A stretch of 64,000 nt of DNA from Anaeramoeba flamelloides (taxonomy: Eukaryota; Metamonada; Anaeramoebidae), in the NCBI GenBank assembly GCA_027625915.1, contig JANTQA010000036.1:12979001-13043000 (forward strand). The letters are read 5' to 3'. The position numbers were made by a program, and so were the translations under genes. Positions 10,031-22,857 of the stretch are shown here, in pieces. The notes under the pieces were generated by a model. It had not been told where the DNA came from, ran no database searches, and was given only the letters and a program-made list of their open reading frames with translations. Each line of letters starts with the position of its first letter. The stretch's first letter is position 1.

Positions 10031-12680
10031 TAGTTGTTTTTTTAATATTATTTTTTTTTTTATTTTTGCTTTAAATTTAAAAAAATAATTTTTGTTTCTA
10101 AAAATTTTTGAAATGAAGATCAATTTAAAGTTAATTTATATATAAAAAAAAATATCATCTTTAAATTAATTTGATTTGATTACTTTTTTGATATATTTTT
10201 TTCCTTTTTCTTGTTCTTGACATGATTCTTTTTTTGATTCTTTTTCATTTTTTTTTTATTCTTTTTCATATTTTTATTTTTAAATTTCCTATAATAAAGA
10301 TATAAAAAATTATATAAGTAACTATTATTATTAAAAAATAAAATGAAAATCTTGTTGAGATATTAAATTTTTTTTTTTTTTTTGGAAATTTAAGTTTCGA
10401 CTTTTGGAAGGATGGGTTAATATCATTAAATGATTTATTAATTTGAGAATATTTTTTAAAAACCAAATTTTAAATGTTTCCAACTTATAACAAAAATATA
10501 TTTAAAAATTTTCAAAAACTAACTTAATTCTTATATCCAGTTCCAATTATAAGGCACAAACTTCATTAGAATTTAATGCACAATAAAAATCTCAAATTAA
10601 GAAACAAAATTCAGATACTAGTAAAATAAATTGTAAAAAAAGAAATTACAAATTTTGTGCCTTAATTTGAGATTTTTTTGAGCATTAAATTTCGTTGAAA
10701 GTTTGTACCTTATAAGCGGAACTGGCTGTAATAAAAATAATTGATTACTTTCTTTCATTTTTTTATATTGGAATAAGATAAAGTTTGATTCAAAAAGTTG
10801 ATATTAAAAAAGGATATCTAAAATATTCCTGAAAATAGCTGAAAACCGAAAATACCAAAAATTTTTTAAACAACTGTAAAAAAACTTTTTCAACAACATC
10901 TAAAACAATTTTGTAACAACTTCTAAGATTCCCTGATGCCAATACACTCAGTTTAGATGTAAATTTGGAATTCTAGCGTATAATATTTTTTTTTTTTTTT
11001 GACGGAGAAATTGAAAATGAGAAAAAATGTTTATTTTTAGGAATAGTATTCTATTTATTTTGTATCCAAGGGATTAGTCTATTGGATGAAGGTAACATTT
11101 TCTGATCATTTCGAAATGGTATTAACCAATTCAGAGAAAATATCTTTGTAAAGGCAATTTCTAATTGTGTATCCTTACCGAAAATTTTGTAATCTTAAAT
11201 ACAATCCAAAATTTACATAGTAATAACTAATCATACAATACATATACCTTACACAAGGTTACCCAAGCCAAACGTTATTTAACTTTCCATTCCCAAGAAG
11301 AGAAATTCGATTAATATTGGCCTAAACCAACACAATCCATACCAATACAACCACAAAAAGACCCAAAAATCCAAAAATATACCCAAAAAATAAAAAAAAA
11401 AAAATAGGCTCAAAAGGTACAAAAAACTCTTTAGAATAGTTTCAGGAAGAAAATTCAAAAAAAAAAAGATTTTTTCTTAGAAAGTAAAATTGTTATTTTA
11501 TGTAAAAAAATTTATCTCTCTTAACACTCTATGTTATTAAAAGTTCTTTAAAAGGTTTTTTTAAGTAATTAAATAATTTTTAAGGTATTTTAATTTTTCG
11601 GGTATTTTGGGGGATTCTTCAAACTCCCATTATTAATTTTAGTTTTTTTTTTTGAATCCATAGATTATATTTTTCCAATATAGAAAAACTAAAATAAGTA
11701 ACATATTATTTATTTAAAAAATTAGTTTATTCTTGAAAATTGTGTAACATCTTTTACGTTTTATTTCGGAAACCTACTATTTTGAAAAAAAAAAAAAAAA
11801 TTTATTTGGTTATTATTTTAATTCTTAATATTTCAATTCCAATATCAACAAATAAAATGAATAGTGGCATAGATGATAAAATAAATGATAAATTGGATAA
11901 AAATTTGAAAAAAAAATTATCTATGAAATTTAAAACTATTAAATAAAAATTTTCGTTCTTAAAAGTACGAAACAAGCCTTTTCTTGTTTTCAAAAAAAGA
12001 AAAATAATTACAAATCAAAATAATCAAAGAAAAAAATTTTTTTTTCACTTATAGACTAGTATATTTATAATCCAAAAATATTAAAATAAACAAATATTTG
12101 TGAACAAAAATAAGGGAATATTATAAAAAATAGCGGAATTGTTTATATTATTCAAGATAGGTAAATTTGGTAATATTATTTGCTGTTTAGGTGTAAATAT
12201 TAATTTATTGTGAATTTTTCATCATGGTTTTAATATAACTAAGATTATAATACATAAAATAACCTATCTTTTAAATAATGAGAAAAGAAATTTTTATTTC
12301 TAAACAAAGACACGAAAATAAGTTAGAAAAAAATGATCTTAAGAGATTAAAAAAATTTATTAAAAAAAAATTCTTTTATATCCTGGCTGATAGGCGATTT
12401 GTTGGTTGTTTTGTTTTGCGAAGAAAATTTATGGGGTTATTATGTTAATCGATTTGTTATAGAAAAGGTAGAAATATATGAACAATCCTAGATCAAGTAA
12501 TAAAGTACTTTATTAGGTGTTTAATTCAAACTTTAATGACATGTGTAATCCATATTGTACTAATTTTTATGAATAACTTTAAGTCGTTGATTTTTTTTTT
12601 TATTGTCTTCCTTTTTCTTTTTTTATAATTTCTTTTTATTTTTTCTATTTTTTGCTTATTTATAGTATTTTTTATATCTT
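10031..12680. other. Intergenic region
   Basis: About 2.6 kb of spacer. It holds MITE family A copy 2 (10536-10728) and a C-skewed, A-rich patch near 11260-11400. The open frames at 10266-10466 and 11740-11993 are Lys/Asn/Phe-biased, overlap on both strands and are not supported as genes. Confidence 0.6.
10536..10728. mobile_element. MITE family A, copy 2
   Basis: About 193 bp with the same inverted ends as the copy at 8560-8756: CAGTTCCAATTATAAGGCAC on the left, and GAACTGGCTG then TA on the right. It is more diverged than copy 1 and the left TA flank is approximate. Confidence 0.85.
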
Positions 12681-12683
12681 TTA

Positions 12684-12840
12684 GCAAATTTCCCAAATAT
12701 TATTTTGGAAAAATATCAGTTAGAGATGCAGACCCAATAACACAGACACAGTACAACACCACTTGTAAGTATATTAAATTGAAAGGTTGAATTGGGGCAA
12801 ATCACTTGATTTTGGAAAAGACCCAAAAAAAGAAGTTTTT
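12684..12840 (+). repeat. Repeat L, copy 1
   Basis: Aligns with 35067-35205 in the same orientation. Shared landmarks are GCAA.TTTCCCAAAT.TTATTTT, CAGTT.AAGAT-like text, GAAAGGT and AAATCACTT.A. It begins exactly at the candidate exon 12685-12764. Confidence 0.5.
12685..12764 (+). other. Possible orphan exon or exon relic
   Basis: An 80 bp open stretch bracketed by TTTTAG and GTAAGT reads KFPKYYFGKISVRDADP then ITQTQYNTT. It is much less A/T-biased than its flanks. The block from 12684 to about 12840 has a diverged partner at 35067-35205, where the frame is interrupted. No family is recognised and no matching exons were found nearby. It may be a gene relic or part of a repeat. Confidence 0.3.
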
Positions 12841-13111
12841 TAATATACTATCACTCATTTTTTTACCTTACTCATCAAAAAATTTCTTAAGGATATGAAA
12901 ATTAAAAAAAGACTTCAGTTTAGATCAAAAATTTTTTTGAATGTAAACTCGATTTGACAAAAATGGGATAAGCAAAAAAGGAAAAATTCACTTTTTTTAG
13001 GAATCTAACAAACAACAATGGTTTAGAAATAAGTATAATAATAAAATTCGAATTATTGTTGATATTCATAAAAGAAATACCCAAACACACCTTAAATTAA
13101 AAAAAAAAAAA

Positions 13112-13342
13112 ATGTTAAATAATTTTTTGTGTCCCTTTCATTTGGAAAATTTGGTGCAAATTTTCGAAATAAATAGAGAAAATTTAAAATCGTTTAAAAT
13201 AAGATATATTAATTGTGAATGTGTGAATTTTAAAAGAAATTACAAAGTCTCAATTTTCTTACTGTTGATTTGGAGTTTAAAGAGATTTTTTTTTTCAAAT
13301 TTACTTATTTTAAGAAAAAGAAGAAAAAAAAGCAAAAAATAA
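13112..13342 (+). CDS. Small hypothetical ORF
   Basis: About 50 codons (MLNNFLCPFHLENLV, FEINRENLKSFKIRY, CECVNFKRNYKV) have a somewhat protein-like composition, then the frame decays into Phe/Lys runs. It lies 350 bp after the orphan exon candidate at 12685-12764. No family is recognised and it may be chance. Confidence 0.15.
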   Translation: MLNNFLCPFHLENLVQIFEINRENLKSFKIRYINCECVNFKRNYKVSIFLLLIWSLKRFFFSNLLILRKRRKKSKK

Positions 13343-13827
13343 CATTATAAATCAAAATACAAAAAAAAATTATAAAATTGATTTAAAAATTGAAAATTTG
13401 ATCCAGATTTAAAGATTGAAAATTTATTTTGAAAAAGAATAATTAATTAAACTCACAGAATGTGCTCAATTTACTCAATTAAAACTGGTCCCCTTTAACT
13501 GAACTAGAATTTTGTTGATTACAAAAAAATTTCAACTCCGATTTCCAAAAAAAAAATTGTTAGATTTATTATCAAATTCGCTGGTTTGGAATTATCTGTC
13601 AACTTTTAATTCTCCACAATTTTTCTCGAACTGTATACATTTTTTTATAAAAGATCAAAAAAATTTTTTAAGAGACATTCAATGAACAAATAAAAAAAGA
13701 TAATAAAAAAAATACAATAAAAGAACTAAAAATATTAATTTGTTTTAATAGTTTATTAATAAATTTTGATTTAAACAAATAAAAAAAAAAAATAAAGCAA
13801 AATGGATAAAAAAAATATTTTTTAAAA
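13343..13827. other. Spacer downstream of the RGS-ankyrin gene
   Basis: About 480 bp of A/T-rich DNA, the presumed 3' flank of the minus-strand gene that ends at 13828. Nothing else is seen. Confidence 0.5.
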
Positions 13828-16800
13828 TTACATCAATAAAATCTTTAAAAATTCAAATTTTCTGGCAAGATTTTTATTTGCAATATCAATGGGTCTATTG
13901 CCATTTTTGTCACGGATATGGGTATTAGCACCAAAAGCAATCAATATTTGGAAGCATTTAATTGCGTCAAGTTCGATTGCAAGATGTAAAGGGGTTTGCA
14001 AATTTTCATCTCTCACATCGCTTCTTGCCCCGTTATTTAATAATAGGATGGTTAATTCGAAATGGTCATCATAAAGCGAAGCAAAAAGAGGGGTTTTTGC
14101 ATGGTCATTAAAATTAACAAAATTTACATTCAATTCCGAGATATTTTTTTTTAACAGATCTTGAACTAAGAGCCTGTCACCAGAACGGACTGCAGAATAT
14201 AATTCTAAGGACTTTTTTGTTAAATCCTTTTTGATTTGTTGATCCGTTAACGAAAGAAATCTTTCTTTACGCTTTTTTCGATCTGCTAATAAATATTTAT
14301 TAAATTGCTTTTTCTCGCCTAATATTTGTATCCAAGGTAAATTATCTGGTTTAAAAATTAATCCATCTTGCAGTGAAGTTTTTTCGAGATCATTTTTTAA
14401 TAAATCAAGGTAATTGTGAGTACTTTTTTTCTGATTGTTTTTCTTGTTTGTTGATTGATTTTTTTGATTATCAATTAATTTTTCAACAAAATCCATTTCC
14501 TTTTTATTATTCCCATTCAAATTCGCATTTTCATTCACATTCACATCTACATTTTCTTTTACATTTTCACTTTTCTTTTCATTCTCATTCTCAGTTTCGG
14601 TTTCGGTTTCAGTTCTAGTCTCATTGTAAGTCTCAGTCCCAGTATTTATTTTTTCATTCGTTAACTTCAAAATTGAATTTTTATTAATTCCATTATTCAT
14701 TATTTTCTGTTGAATGGGATTAGTATTAGTATTTGTAAGAGAAGAAAATTCAACCGATTGTGTTTGCAAATTCGCACGGACGAGAAGACCCATTTGAAGT
14801 TTCATTTCATTTGACACTAAACGAGGTTCGATAATTGAACTAGTAGAGCTAACAAGCGCTAATTCCATCTCGCTATCAGAACCAAAATTTAAACTTTCAG
14901 TTGTAAGTTCAGTTTCACCAAATTCTAGTTCTGATCCAACTTTATTTTGGAAAAGTAAATCTTGTTTTGTTTGCGTTTCAGATAAATTGCTATTTAAAAG
15001 TAATTCTTGATCTATATCACCCACATTTTGAATGTCTTGAAGAAAAAAATCATCATCGTTGCTTTGAGTAGAATCCAAAGTATTCACGTCAAGTATTGTT
15101 TTTTCTAATTTGTCGGATTCTGGAATAAGCCTAAATTTTAAATACTCATATGTTTTTGATTTTATAAATTTTGGGAAATAATTTTCATTCATTAATTTTA
15201 AAACAAAGGATTGTGAGTAATCAAAGATATTAAGATTAAGATCATTTTCCTTTGTTAAAGCTTTTTGTACAGTTTCTATGCAATTTTGTGGGAAGTCGAT
15301 CTATTATTTGAGAATTTATATTTAAAGAAGGGTTTCATCAATAAAAAGTTTAAAATATTTTTCAAAAATCAAAATTATTTCCAATTTGAATGAAATTGTA
15401 TAATTGTAATTCATTTAATTCCTTTAACAGTGTGGAAAATTTTAAATTTTTGTTTAAATGGGAAAAAAATTTTACTTCATTTTCCTATTTTTCTTTTTTA
15501 AAATAGAATTTTCAAAGAAATATACGGAAATCTGTGTCTCTACATTTATTTGTTTGGTACTTTTTTATGCTTTTATTTTGAGGTGGACACAGAATCGTTA
15601 ATGAAACTAAGACGATTATTTTCCAATTAATAAATGAAAATTTTTAAAGTTCTCAAATCTTTTTTTTATTATTAGTTGAAAAAGCCCAAAAGATCTTCAC
15701 TGAATCTATTAGAAATGATATTTTTCCAAATTTTAATTAAGATTCCTTATTGAACTTTTGAGAGAAAAGTCTTTAATTAGGGCAATTTGATTTTCGCAGT
15801 AAAATTTCTTGTTGGGTGAATGAGTGTTAAGGGTTTTGAGAATTATCATAGTGTATCTACAAACACAGTAATTTAAAAGAATTTATTAATGATGTAGATC
15901 ACCCACTTTTCAAAAAAAAATCAACATTTCTGCTTTGTAAATGATCTAAGTTGCCGAAAATTGTTTTGTTTTTGTGGAAATTTATCTTTCCATTGTGAAA
16001 AAAATTTGGGAAATTAAAAAAAATTGGGTCAGTCAAAAATTTGTTTTCGTTTTTTAAATAGTAAATATTAGCAAAATGATTTTTGATCAAAGTAAAATTT
16101 TAATGAACAAATCATACATTTAAGAAAAAACAAAGTCACTACCAATGATAATTTTCAAAAGTCAATATTAAATTGTTGCATTTTGACCTTTTAGAATTGA
16201 TGTGGAACTCTAAAAAACAAAAATTGAATTTTAATTGTCAACTTTACTAAAAATAAGAGAACTATTTATTGAGAAATATTAAAATCTATTAATTCAATAA
16301 GATATTTATCATTGTTAATTAACGCAAATTTATCAAGGATAATCTTAAATATCCTTTTAAACTAAATTCAATCATAAAATCTTCCAAAAAAGCTATTTTT
16401 TCAGAAGAGATTGTTTTCCACTAATGTTTTACAATCAAAACTTCAAAATAACGAAATATTAAGATTTCAGAAACCATTTAAATTGTTTAAATCCCCATAG
16501 ACAAACTTTAATTTAAAACGGTTATTAATTTTTGGTCTTCCCAATCAATGACTAACTTGATCTTGGAATGTAATCTAATAAAAAAAAATTAACATTTTTA
16601 GTAAAGTTTACAATTAAAAGTAAAGTTTTTGTTTTTTAGAGTTCCACATCAATTCTAAAATTTCAAAATGCAACAATTTAATACAGTCCTGTGCCTTTTT
16701 AAGGCACAGGAAAAATCAAGAAATAAGACACAAAAAAATCCCATTAAGGCACAAAATCAAAGTGGTCAAAATAAGTCACAATTTTTCTGTGTAAATTTCC

Positions 16801-19174
16801 AAGATTACTCATAATGTAAAATTCTATATATATATTGAAGAAAACACTTAAAATAACTCTGTAATTATTCAGTGAAATTATATCTTGAAATTGGGAAAGT
16901 GCCTTAAATCAAAAATTTGTGCCTTAAAGTTAACAAAATTTTGTGCCTTATATGTTGATTTTTCCTGTGCCTTAAAATGGCACAATACTGTATTGAATTT
17001 GAAAATTATAATTGGTAGTGACTTTGTTTTTTCTTAAATGTATGATTTGTTCATTAAATGATACCTTGATGAAAAATCATTTAGCTAATATTTACTATTT
17101 AAAAAACGAAAACAAATTTTTGACTGACACAATTTTTTTTAATGACCCAAATTTTTTTCACAATGGTTTGTGATCTTTTCAGAATAAACGAGAAAAAATT
17201 TTTCTTTCATTTTCCTTTTTCTTTTCCTATTTGTTTTTCTTTTCCTTTTTTTCTTATCTACAAACAGAGTTTTCAAAGAAATAGATTGTAATTTGTGATT
17301 TCTATTTATTTGATTGGATCTTTTTTTTGTGCTATTTTGGGTGAAGTAATAACCCTAAATAAAGGAATTTTTGAATAGGAAACAGATAGTCGAATGAAAT
17401 TTTATCCCACCTCAATTTCAAATAACAGTATGGGTGTGCCAAAAAGATTTGTTTACACAATATCTTCAAATCCCCACCAATGGGAAGAATTCAATTTAGC
17501 TGTATAACGTGGATTTTTAAAATACACGTGATCCAAAGGCAGTGTGACTCAAAGGATAATTAGTTTAATAATTATTCTTTTCAAAAAAAGGCAAATTCAT
17601 AATTTGTCGCTCCCATGAGTGAATAAAATTTTTTTATAATGAAAAGCTGTTCAATTTCCAAAAATAAATCCGTAACAAATCACAATTAAGATTTCCTTTT
17701 GAATTTGTAAAGGAAAAATCCACAAAAAAATGTAATTTTTTGACTTTCCTTCAATATAGAAACTTTACTGTCATTTTTTTTATTTATTACATTGGATTTC
17801 AGTACTCACAGATCATAAAATAAAGATAATCTTTAACTATTTAGGGTATAACTTTTGAAAACTTTTGAAACTATTTGCAAATGAATTTATATATGAAATG
17901 TTGTTTATAAATTATTTTTCATTATTGAGAATTGGTCTTCTTATTAAATATTAGCTGGGCAATACAAGGTGTTTCTCAATAAAATTCTTCAAAAAAGAGA
18001 ATAATCAAAAAAGAGAAAACAAATCCAAAAAATACCTCTTCTTGGCTGTCTTCAAAATAAAATTTCCTCCAAATTTGTTTTGCCATTGTTTTTTGTTTTT
18101 CAAGATCGTCAACAATTTTAAATTTCTCAACCTGAAGATAAAAATCAAGCAGCTCTCCAGCAAAGCTGAGATCTAAAAACTGTCTAAAGTATTTCACACC
18201 ATAAACATTACCTAACAATTGGTTTAAAGTGATCTTTTTGTCAGCAATAAGATTGCTTTTATTTAAAATCGAGAAGTGTTTCTCTTGTAGCCGTTGTTCT
18301 GTTTCCTCAAACAATTGCTTTTCTTGTTTTTGCTGTTTATTTATGAGGCTAAACAATTCAATTTCACAATTCAAAACAAAGGAAAACAATTCAAGCAAAT
18401 AGTCATGCCTTTTTTCCAAAAAACAAGACAAATCATTTTGAAGACTCATTTTAAATTGGTTGTATTTCTTTCGATGATCGTTTGAGCTTTCCTCTTCAAA
18501 ATTAAGATGGCTGAGACCTTGTAATAACAAATTATTCCTTCTGATCCGATTTTTTAATATTAAAAAAATTCTTCTGTATTCTTCAATTCGGTTCAGGACT
18601 TGATCGAGTGTTGTTGACTGTTATTCAGTTTTTAATTTTATTCGTTCATTATTTCGTTCAGAATTAATTTTTTTGTTATTATTATGAATATTAGTGGATT
18701 TTTGAATTTGGTTGGGTTGTGTTTCAAGTTATTCGTTCATTTGTTCGTTCAGAATTAATTGGTTAGTTATTATTATTATTAATTAATGGGTTTTTGAATT
18801 TGGTTACGTTGTGTTTCAAGTTGTTCATTCGAGAAGAAAAGTGGAACAAAAACACAATAAAAAAAAAACAAAAAGAAATAAGGAATAAGGAATTTTGTAA
18901 GCTTTTGAGAAAAGAAAAAAGAAAAAAAAGAAAGTCTTACAAGCTCTTTCATTTTTTGTTTGATAATCTTGCTATTTTGAAATTTCAATAAGCAGTAATT
19001 GTTTAAAATAGATGAAGAATCAAAGAATTCCGATATATTTTCATTAATTATGTGGTTGGAATTTAGAAAGCATCTTAAAGAGTGCTTGGACATTCGAAGC
19101 CTCAAAACAAGATCATTAACTAAACTGTAACGTTCTTCAAATTGGGTCAGAATTTTTTGAAAATCTTTGTCCAT
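13828..19174 (-). CDS. BAR-like / RGS / ankyrin-repeat protein (exons 19174-18941, 18617-18036, 15300-13828)
   Basis: The spliced product is about 762 aa and both junctions are phase 0 (donors GTAAGA and GTATTT; acceptors CAG and TAG). Residues 1-205 are helical and charged and could be a BAR-like dimerising domain (for example RYSLVNDLVLRLRMSK, KRHDYLLELFSFVLNCE); this part is tentative. Residues 205-327 form an RGS domain: GVKYFRQFLDLSFAGELLDFY before the intron and FDYSQSFVLKLM, FPKFIKSKTYEYL after it. Both halves are recognisable only when joined. A 300-residue Ser/Thr/Glu/Asn-rich linker follows, then three or four ankyrin repeats to the C-terminus (TPLFASLYDDHFELTILLL, TPLHLAIELDA, NGNRPIDIA). 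RGS domains speed GTP hydrolysis by G-alpha; ankyrin repeats bind partners. An in-frame ATG at 19267 would add 31 hydrophobic residues, but ATG 19174 is preferred because that extension reads like leader. Confidence 0.85.
15428..15640 (+). mobile_element. Family H relative, decayed copy
   Basis: Aligns with 17175-17435 and 41422-41665. Shared landmarks are CTTCATTTTCCT, GTTTTCAAAGAAATA, TTTGTGT/TCTGTGT and TATTTGTTTGG. The right end is indistinct here. Confidence 0.5.
15990..17166. mobile_element. Foldback element with 265 bp arms
   Basis: The left arm (15990-16254) is the reverse complement of the right arm (16594-17166 once the nested 307 bp MITE and one TA are removed). Outer ends read CCATTGTGAAAAAAATT and its complement. 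The 340 bp centre has no coding potential. Arms of 265 and 264 bp differ at scattered sites, so the element is not recent. It lies entirely within the RGS gene intron. Confidence 0.88.
16684..16990. mobile_element. MITE family D nested in the foldback arm
   Basis: A 307 bp element beginning CAGTCCTGTGCC and ending GGCACAATACTG, flanked by TA at 16682-16683 and 16991-16992. It is rich in the motif TGTGCCTTAA in both orientations, which relates it to family A (AAGGCACAAA). The opposite foldback arm has the uninterrupted site at 16166-16167 with a single TA, so borders and TA duplication are directly visible. Confidence 0.9.
17175..17435 (+). mobile_element. Family H relative, second copy in the RGS intron
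   Basis: Closest to 41422-41665: shared CATTTTCCTTTT, AGTTTTCAA.GAA.TAGA, GTAATTTGTG, CCTAAATAAA.GGAAT, GAATAGAAA and GAAATTTTATCCCAC, ending near TTTCAAATAACAGTATGG. The left edge is approximate because it abuts the foldback element. Confidence 0.65.
18638..18831 (+). repeat. Tandem repeat of a 91-92 bp unit in an intron
   Basis: Two units (18638-18728 and 18729-18820) plus the start of a third. Each begins TTATTCGTTCATT.TTTCG-like and ends GTTGTGTTTCAAG. They fill most of the 323 bp first intron (18618-18940) of the RGS-ankyrin gene. Confidence 0.85.
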
Positions 19175-22100
19175 AAAGAAAGATTGTTTGATAAAAAAAG
19201 AAGAAAAATGAGAATAAAAAAATCTAAAAACAATTTCAATGAAATAAAAATAAACCAAATTATCCATTTTAGTTATTGGAAATAGGTAAAATTGAGTTTT
19301 GAATTGAAGTGTTCTCTTTTTAAATGTTGATCTATTTAACTCTAACTATAAAAGTAAAAAATCTGAAAAAAACTTTTCAAAACAAAATTCTTTATTTAAA
19401 ATTTTAAAGATATGTTAGAGGTTTATCAAAACGATTCAAAATATTCTCTTTTTTTTTTCTCCAAAGAATCCCTTTTTAATTATCATTCTTTTTGTGGATC
19501 TATGAATTCATTAATATTTATTTTACAATAAAGTTGACAAAAAATGATTATATTTACTTTTCTGTGTCATAATTTACAATCTCCCCCTTACCATTTTTAA
19601 AATATGAAATGCTTAAAATATTATTTTTTTTTAAAAGAAAAAATTAGAAGAATTATATACAAAGAACTCTTTCATTTAAAAAATTTAGAAACTATTTTAA
19701 ATTAATTTTGGAGAAAATTATTAATTATTCTTTAAATGTGTTAATTAATCATAAGTGATTAAATGTACAGACAAATATTTTATAGGAATATCTAAATAAT
19801 AGATTTTGGAAAAAGTAGTTTTCAGAAACTAATTTTTTTTTATAGTAATAATAAACTCAAAAATGATTATTTGTTGGTAACAATATTTTGTACAAAAAAT
19901 CTTTTAATATATATCTTAAGTCTATTCCCAAAATCGAGATTTACCCACAATCAAAAATAGGATAAAAATATTCATTTTTTATATCCCAAAACTTAATATT
20001 AAAACAGATATAAGTTATCCAATATTAAAGTTTTTCTACTTTAACATTTTTTTCGGAATAAAAGAAAAAAAATTATAAAATAAAAAAATGAAAATTAGAT
20101 ATGTAAAAAAATGAAGAAACAAGCGGAATAAAAAAATTTTTATTGTAAAATTTGGTTAAATTTCGACCAAAAAATATATGTTCTTTCAAAGGTTTGATAC
20201 CAGACACATATTGAATAATTTTTATTCTATTTTCGCAAAACTCTATATTAACCTCTTATCAAACAAAAAAAAATAACCCGATCTAACTAAAAAAAAATAA
20301 ATTAAGTAACTGGAAAAAAAAAAAAGAAAAAGAAAAAAAAACAGAAAAGACAAAAAAAGGAGAAAAATAGTTTTGTAAATTAAAAATTATAAGCAAATTT
20401 TCTTAAAAGTAATCTATTGTTATTCTTTAAAAGATTTTAACTGTTTCCAAATTTTAGTATTTAGTCTGTATTTTTTAATGAGTGATCCCTATTTATCAAT
20501 TATTTTACGTACCACCTAACATTTATTCTTCACCAAAGGATGAGGACTTTTAAATCTTTTATTTTTTTCTATCAACGATAGAAAAATAATATTTCCTCTT
20601 GATTCCTTTCATTTATATAATAGGAATTTTTTTCTTTTTTTATCTAAAATTTATTTTGATATTAAAATAATTGTTCTTCCTAAATAAAAAAAAATAAACT
20701 TTTTTATATTACCAACTTGAAAAATAGTAAGTGTGTGAGTTATTATTATTAATTTATGGTTTCTATTGTACTGAAAATTATTTACCTTATATTAAAGTAG
20801 TTATTTTAAAAATTAGTTAATAATTTAAAAATGTATTTATAATTTATAAGGGTTAAAGGGTCATAAATAGGCTTTCTTTTAAATATTTTATTTATTTTTA
20901 TAAGAATTTTACTTTTAGTTTTTTATTTTTCTTTTAGATTTCTTTTTCTTTTTTAGTTATTTTGGGTTTTAGGTGTTAGAGTTTGAATAAGTCTTTAAAT
21001 TGCTCTAATCGTACTTTATTAGAAGTCAGGAACCCGTAAAAAATGTGAGGTAAATCTTGAATAAATGAATCACATAATATACCTTTGCCTATTTGATATG
21101 TATTACGCATATAGTTGTATCTATGTAAAATATTGTTGAACACTCGACGTTTTAATAAGATTGATGAAGGTACCCATATTAAGTATCTTTAACATTATAG
21201 CTATATATAACTTGCTGTCTCTTAGAATTTTTTTGAAATATTCCTAACATTTCAAATATTTTGAGATTTTAAACTTTTTTTTTTTTTTTTTCAATAACAA
21301 TTGCTTTAAGTTCTTTTTATTTTTTGTCTTGTTAGCAATTGATTAAGTTGGATTTTGCTAAGCGATTATTTCTTTTCATTTTTTTTGTTTTAGAAATTCT
21401 AATGTATCTATGAATTTCTTTTTTCTCGGATTTATTCAATAATAAATTCTCTAAAGATAAGTTTCTACTTAATAAATTTCCATTATCAAGATAAATTTTA
21501 TATTAAATATTTTATTGATATATTTTTTACCTGTTGAGAATTTAATTTTAGATTTTTTTTCCTGAATAATTTAATATTCCTAGTGTATAATATAATTAGA
21601 AAATGTTAAAGATTTGAAGAATAAAAAAATTACTTTTTTTTATATTTAGTTAATTTTGATTAAAGAGTGTATCAATTCAACTCTAATTGTTCTTATATAT
21701 AAATTTTCTTTCAGAATTTAATTGTTCAAAAAGATTGTTCACAATTATTAATTAAAGAAAAGAATTTCAAACTATTTTAATTTCAAATTATTTCACTAAA
21801 AGATCAAATCTTTTAATTTATTTAAAAAAATATTATCCTATTATAATTTTAAGAAGGGGCTTTACATAAAAAATGATAATTATTCTCTTTAATTTCTTTT
21901 TTTTATATTTTGAAATAAAAATTATTAATTTTATTTAATTTTTTATTTATTACAAAAAAATATCTACTTAAAAAAATAGTAAATATATTGGAAGTTAAAA
22001 TTTTTTGAGCTTTAAGTATAATTTAAATATTATTGGGTTAAAAATAAATAAATAATTTTGAGTTTTTATTATTTTTAAATATTTTTTGGGGTCTGATAGA

Positions 22101-22857
22101 GTATGCTATAATAATGTTTAATTTCTATTTTTTTTCTTTTATTTTTAAAAAATCTATTTATTTTCTTACCAAATACACAGAATAATCTAGAAAAAAAGGG
22201 TGATTTTCCAGAATTCAACTGAATATAGAAAAATTTAAGAATTTTTTCAATTCTTTTAAACTATGATAAACCTAATGGCGGTTTTTTTGAGGTTTTCTGT
22301 TTTATTGGAAAATTTTATTGATTTTCTAATCAAAAAAAAATGAAAAATCTAGTTAGGTTTTTTTAATTTAAGTTATAAAATGTAATGTTAATTTTTATTT
22401 CTTAATTCAAGAAAAGTTAACTCGAGTTTTCCAAAATTGATAAGAATTGAGCAAAACCATTTAGATTATCTTTCATTCTTTTAAATTTTTTTAAACCTAA
22501 TGACACTTCCAACAAATTGAATTCAATAACTTATTATAATTTTGACAGTTTGAGACTATTTTCAAAAATCAATTATCTTAAAATCTATGATTTTACTTTT
22601 AAAAATCTAAAAGGGTATTTAAGTCTAAGGGTATATAGAGTGTAAATTACACTTCTTCAATAAAAAAAAAAAAGCTTATTATAATTTTAATTATAAAAAA
22701 AATCATTTTTACAAGGTTATTCTACCCCATTGAAAAAAACTTTAAAATTGTAATCAGTGGAAAATTGTAAATAATCTACTAAAACTTACTCAAAATTAAA
22801 GTAAAATTAAAAAAGTAGAGGATCGCATCGAAAAATCCAATATTGTAGCACATTTAG

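Larger units (their letters stand above)
15301..18035 (-). other. Large intron inside the RGS domain
   Basis: A 2735 bp phase-0 intron between EDSQEE and IDFPQN of the RGS domain. It contains a foldback element (15990-17166) with a nested MITE (16684-16990) and two relatives of element family H (about 15428-15640 and 17175-17435). No ORF of interest was seen on either strand. Confidence 0.85.

Noticed and set aside
10266-10466. Open frames in spacer at 10266-10466, 11740-11993, 27497-27700, 31220-31411, 46602-46961, 49874-50080, 58558-58788 and 60255-60467.
   Set aside because: They are short and Lys/Asn/Phe/Ile-biased, several overlap on opposite strands, and none shows a motif or splice partner.
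19175-19267. N-terminal extension of the RGS-ankyrin gene to ATG 19267.
   Set aside because: The 31 residues are Phe/Tyr/Ile-rich and match the spacer composition; ATG 19174 starts the charged helical region.
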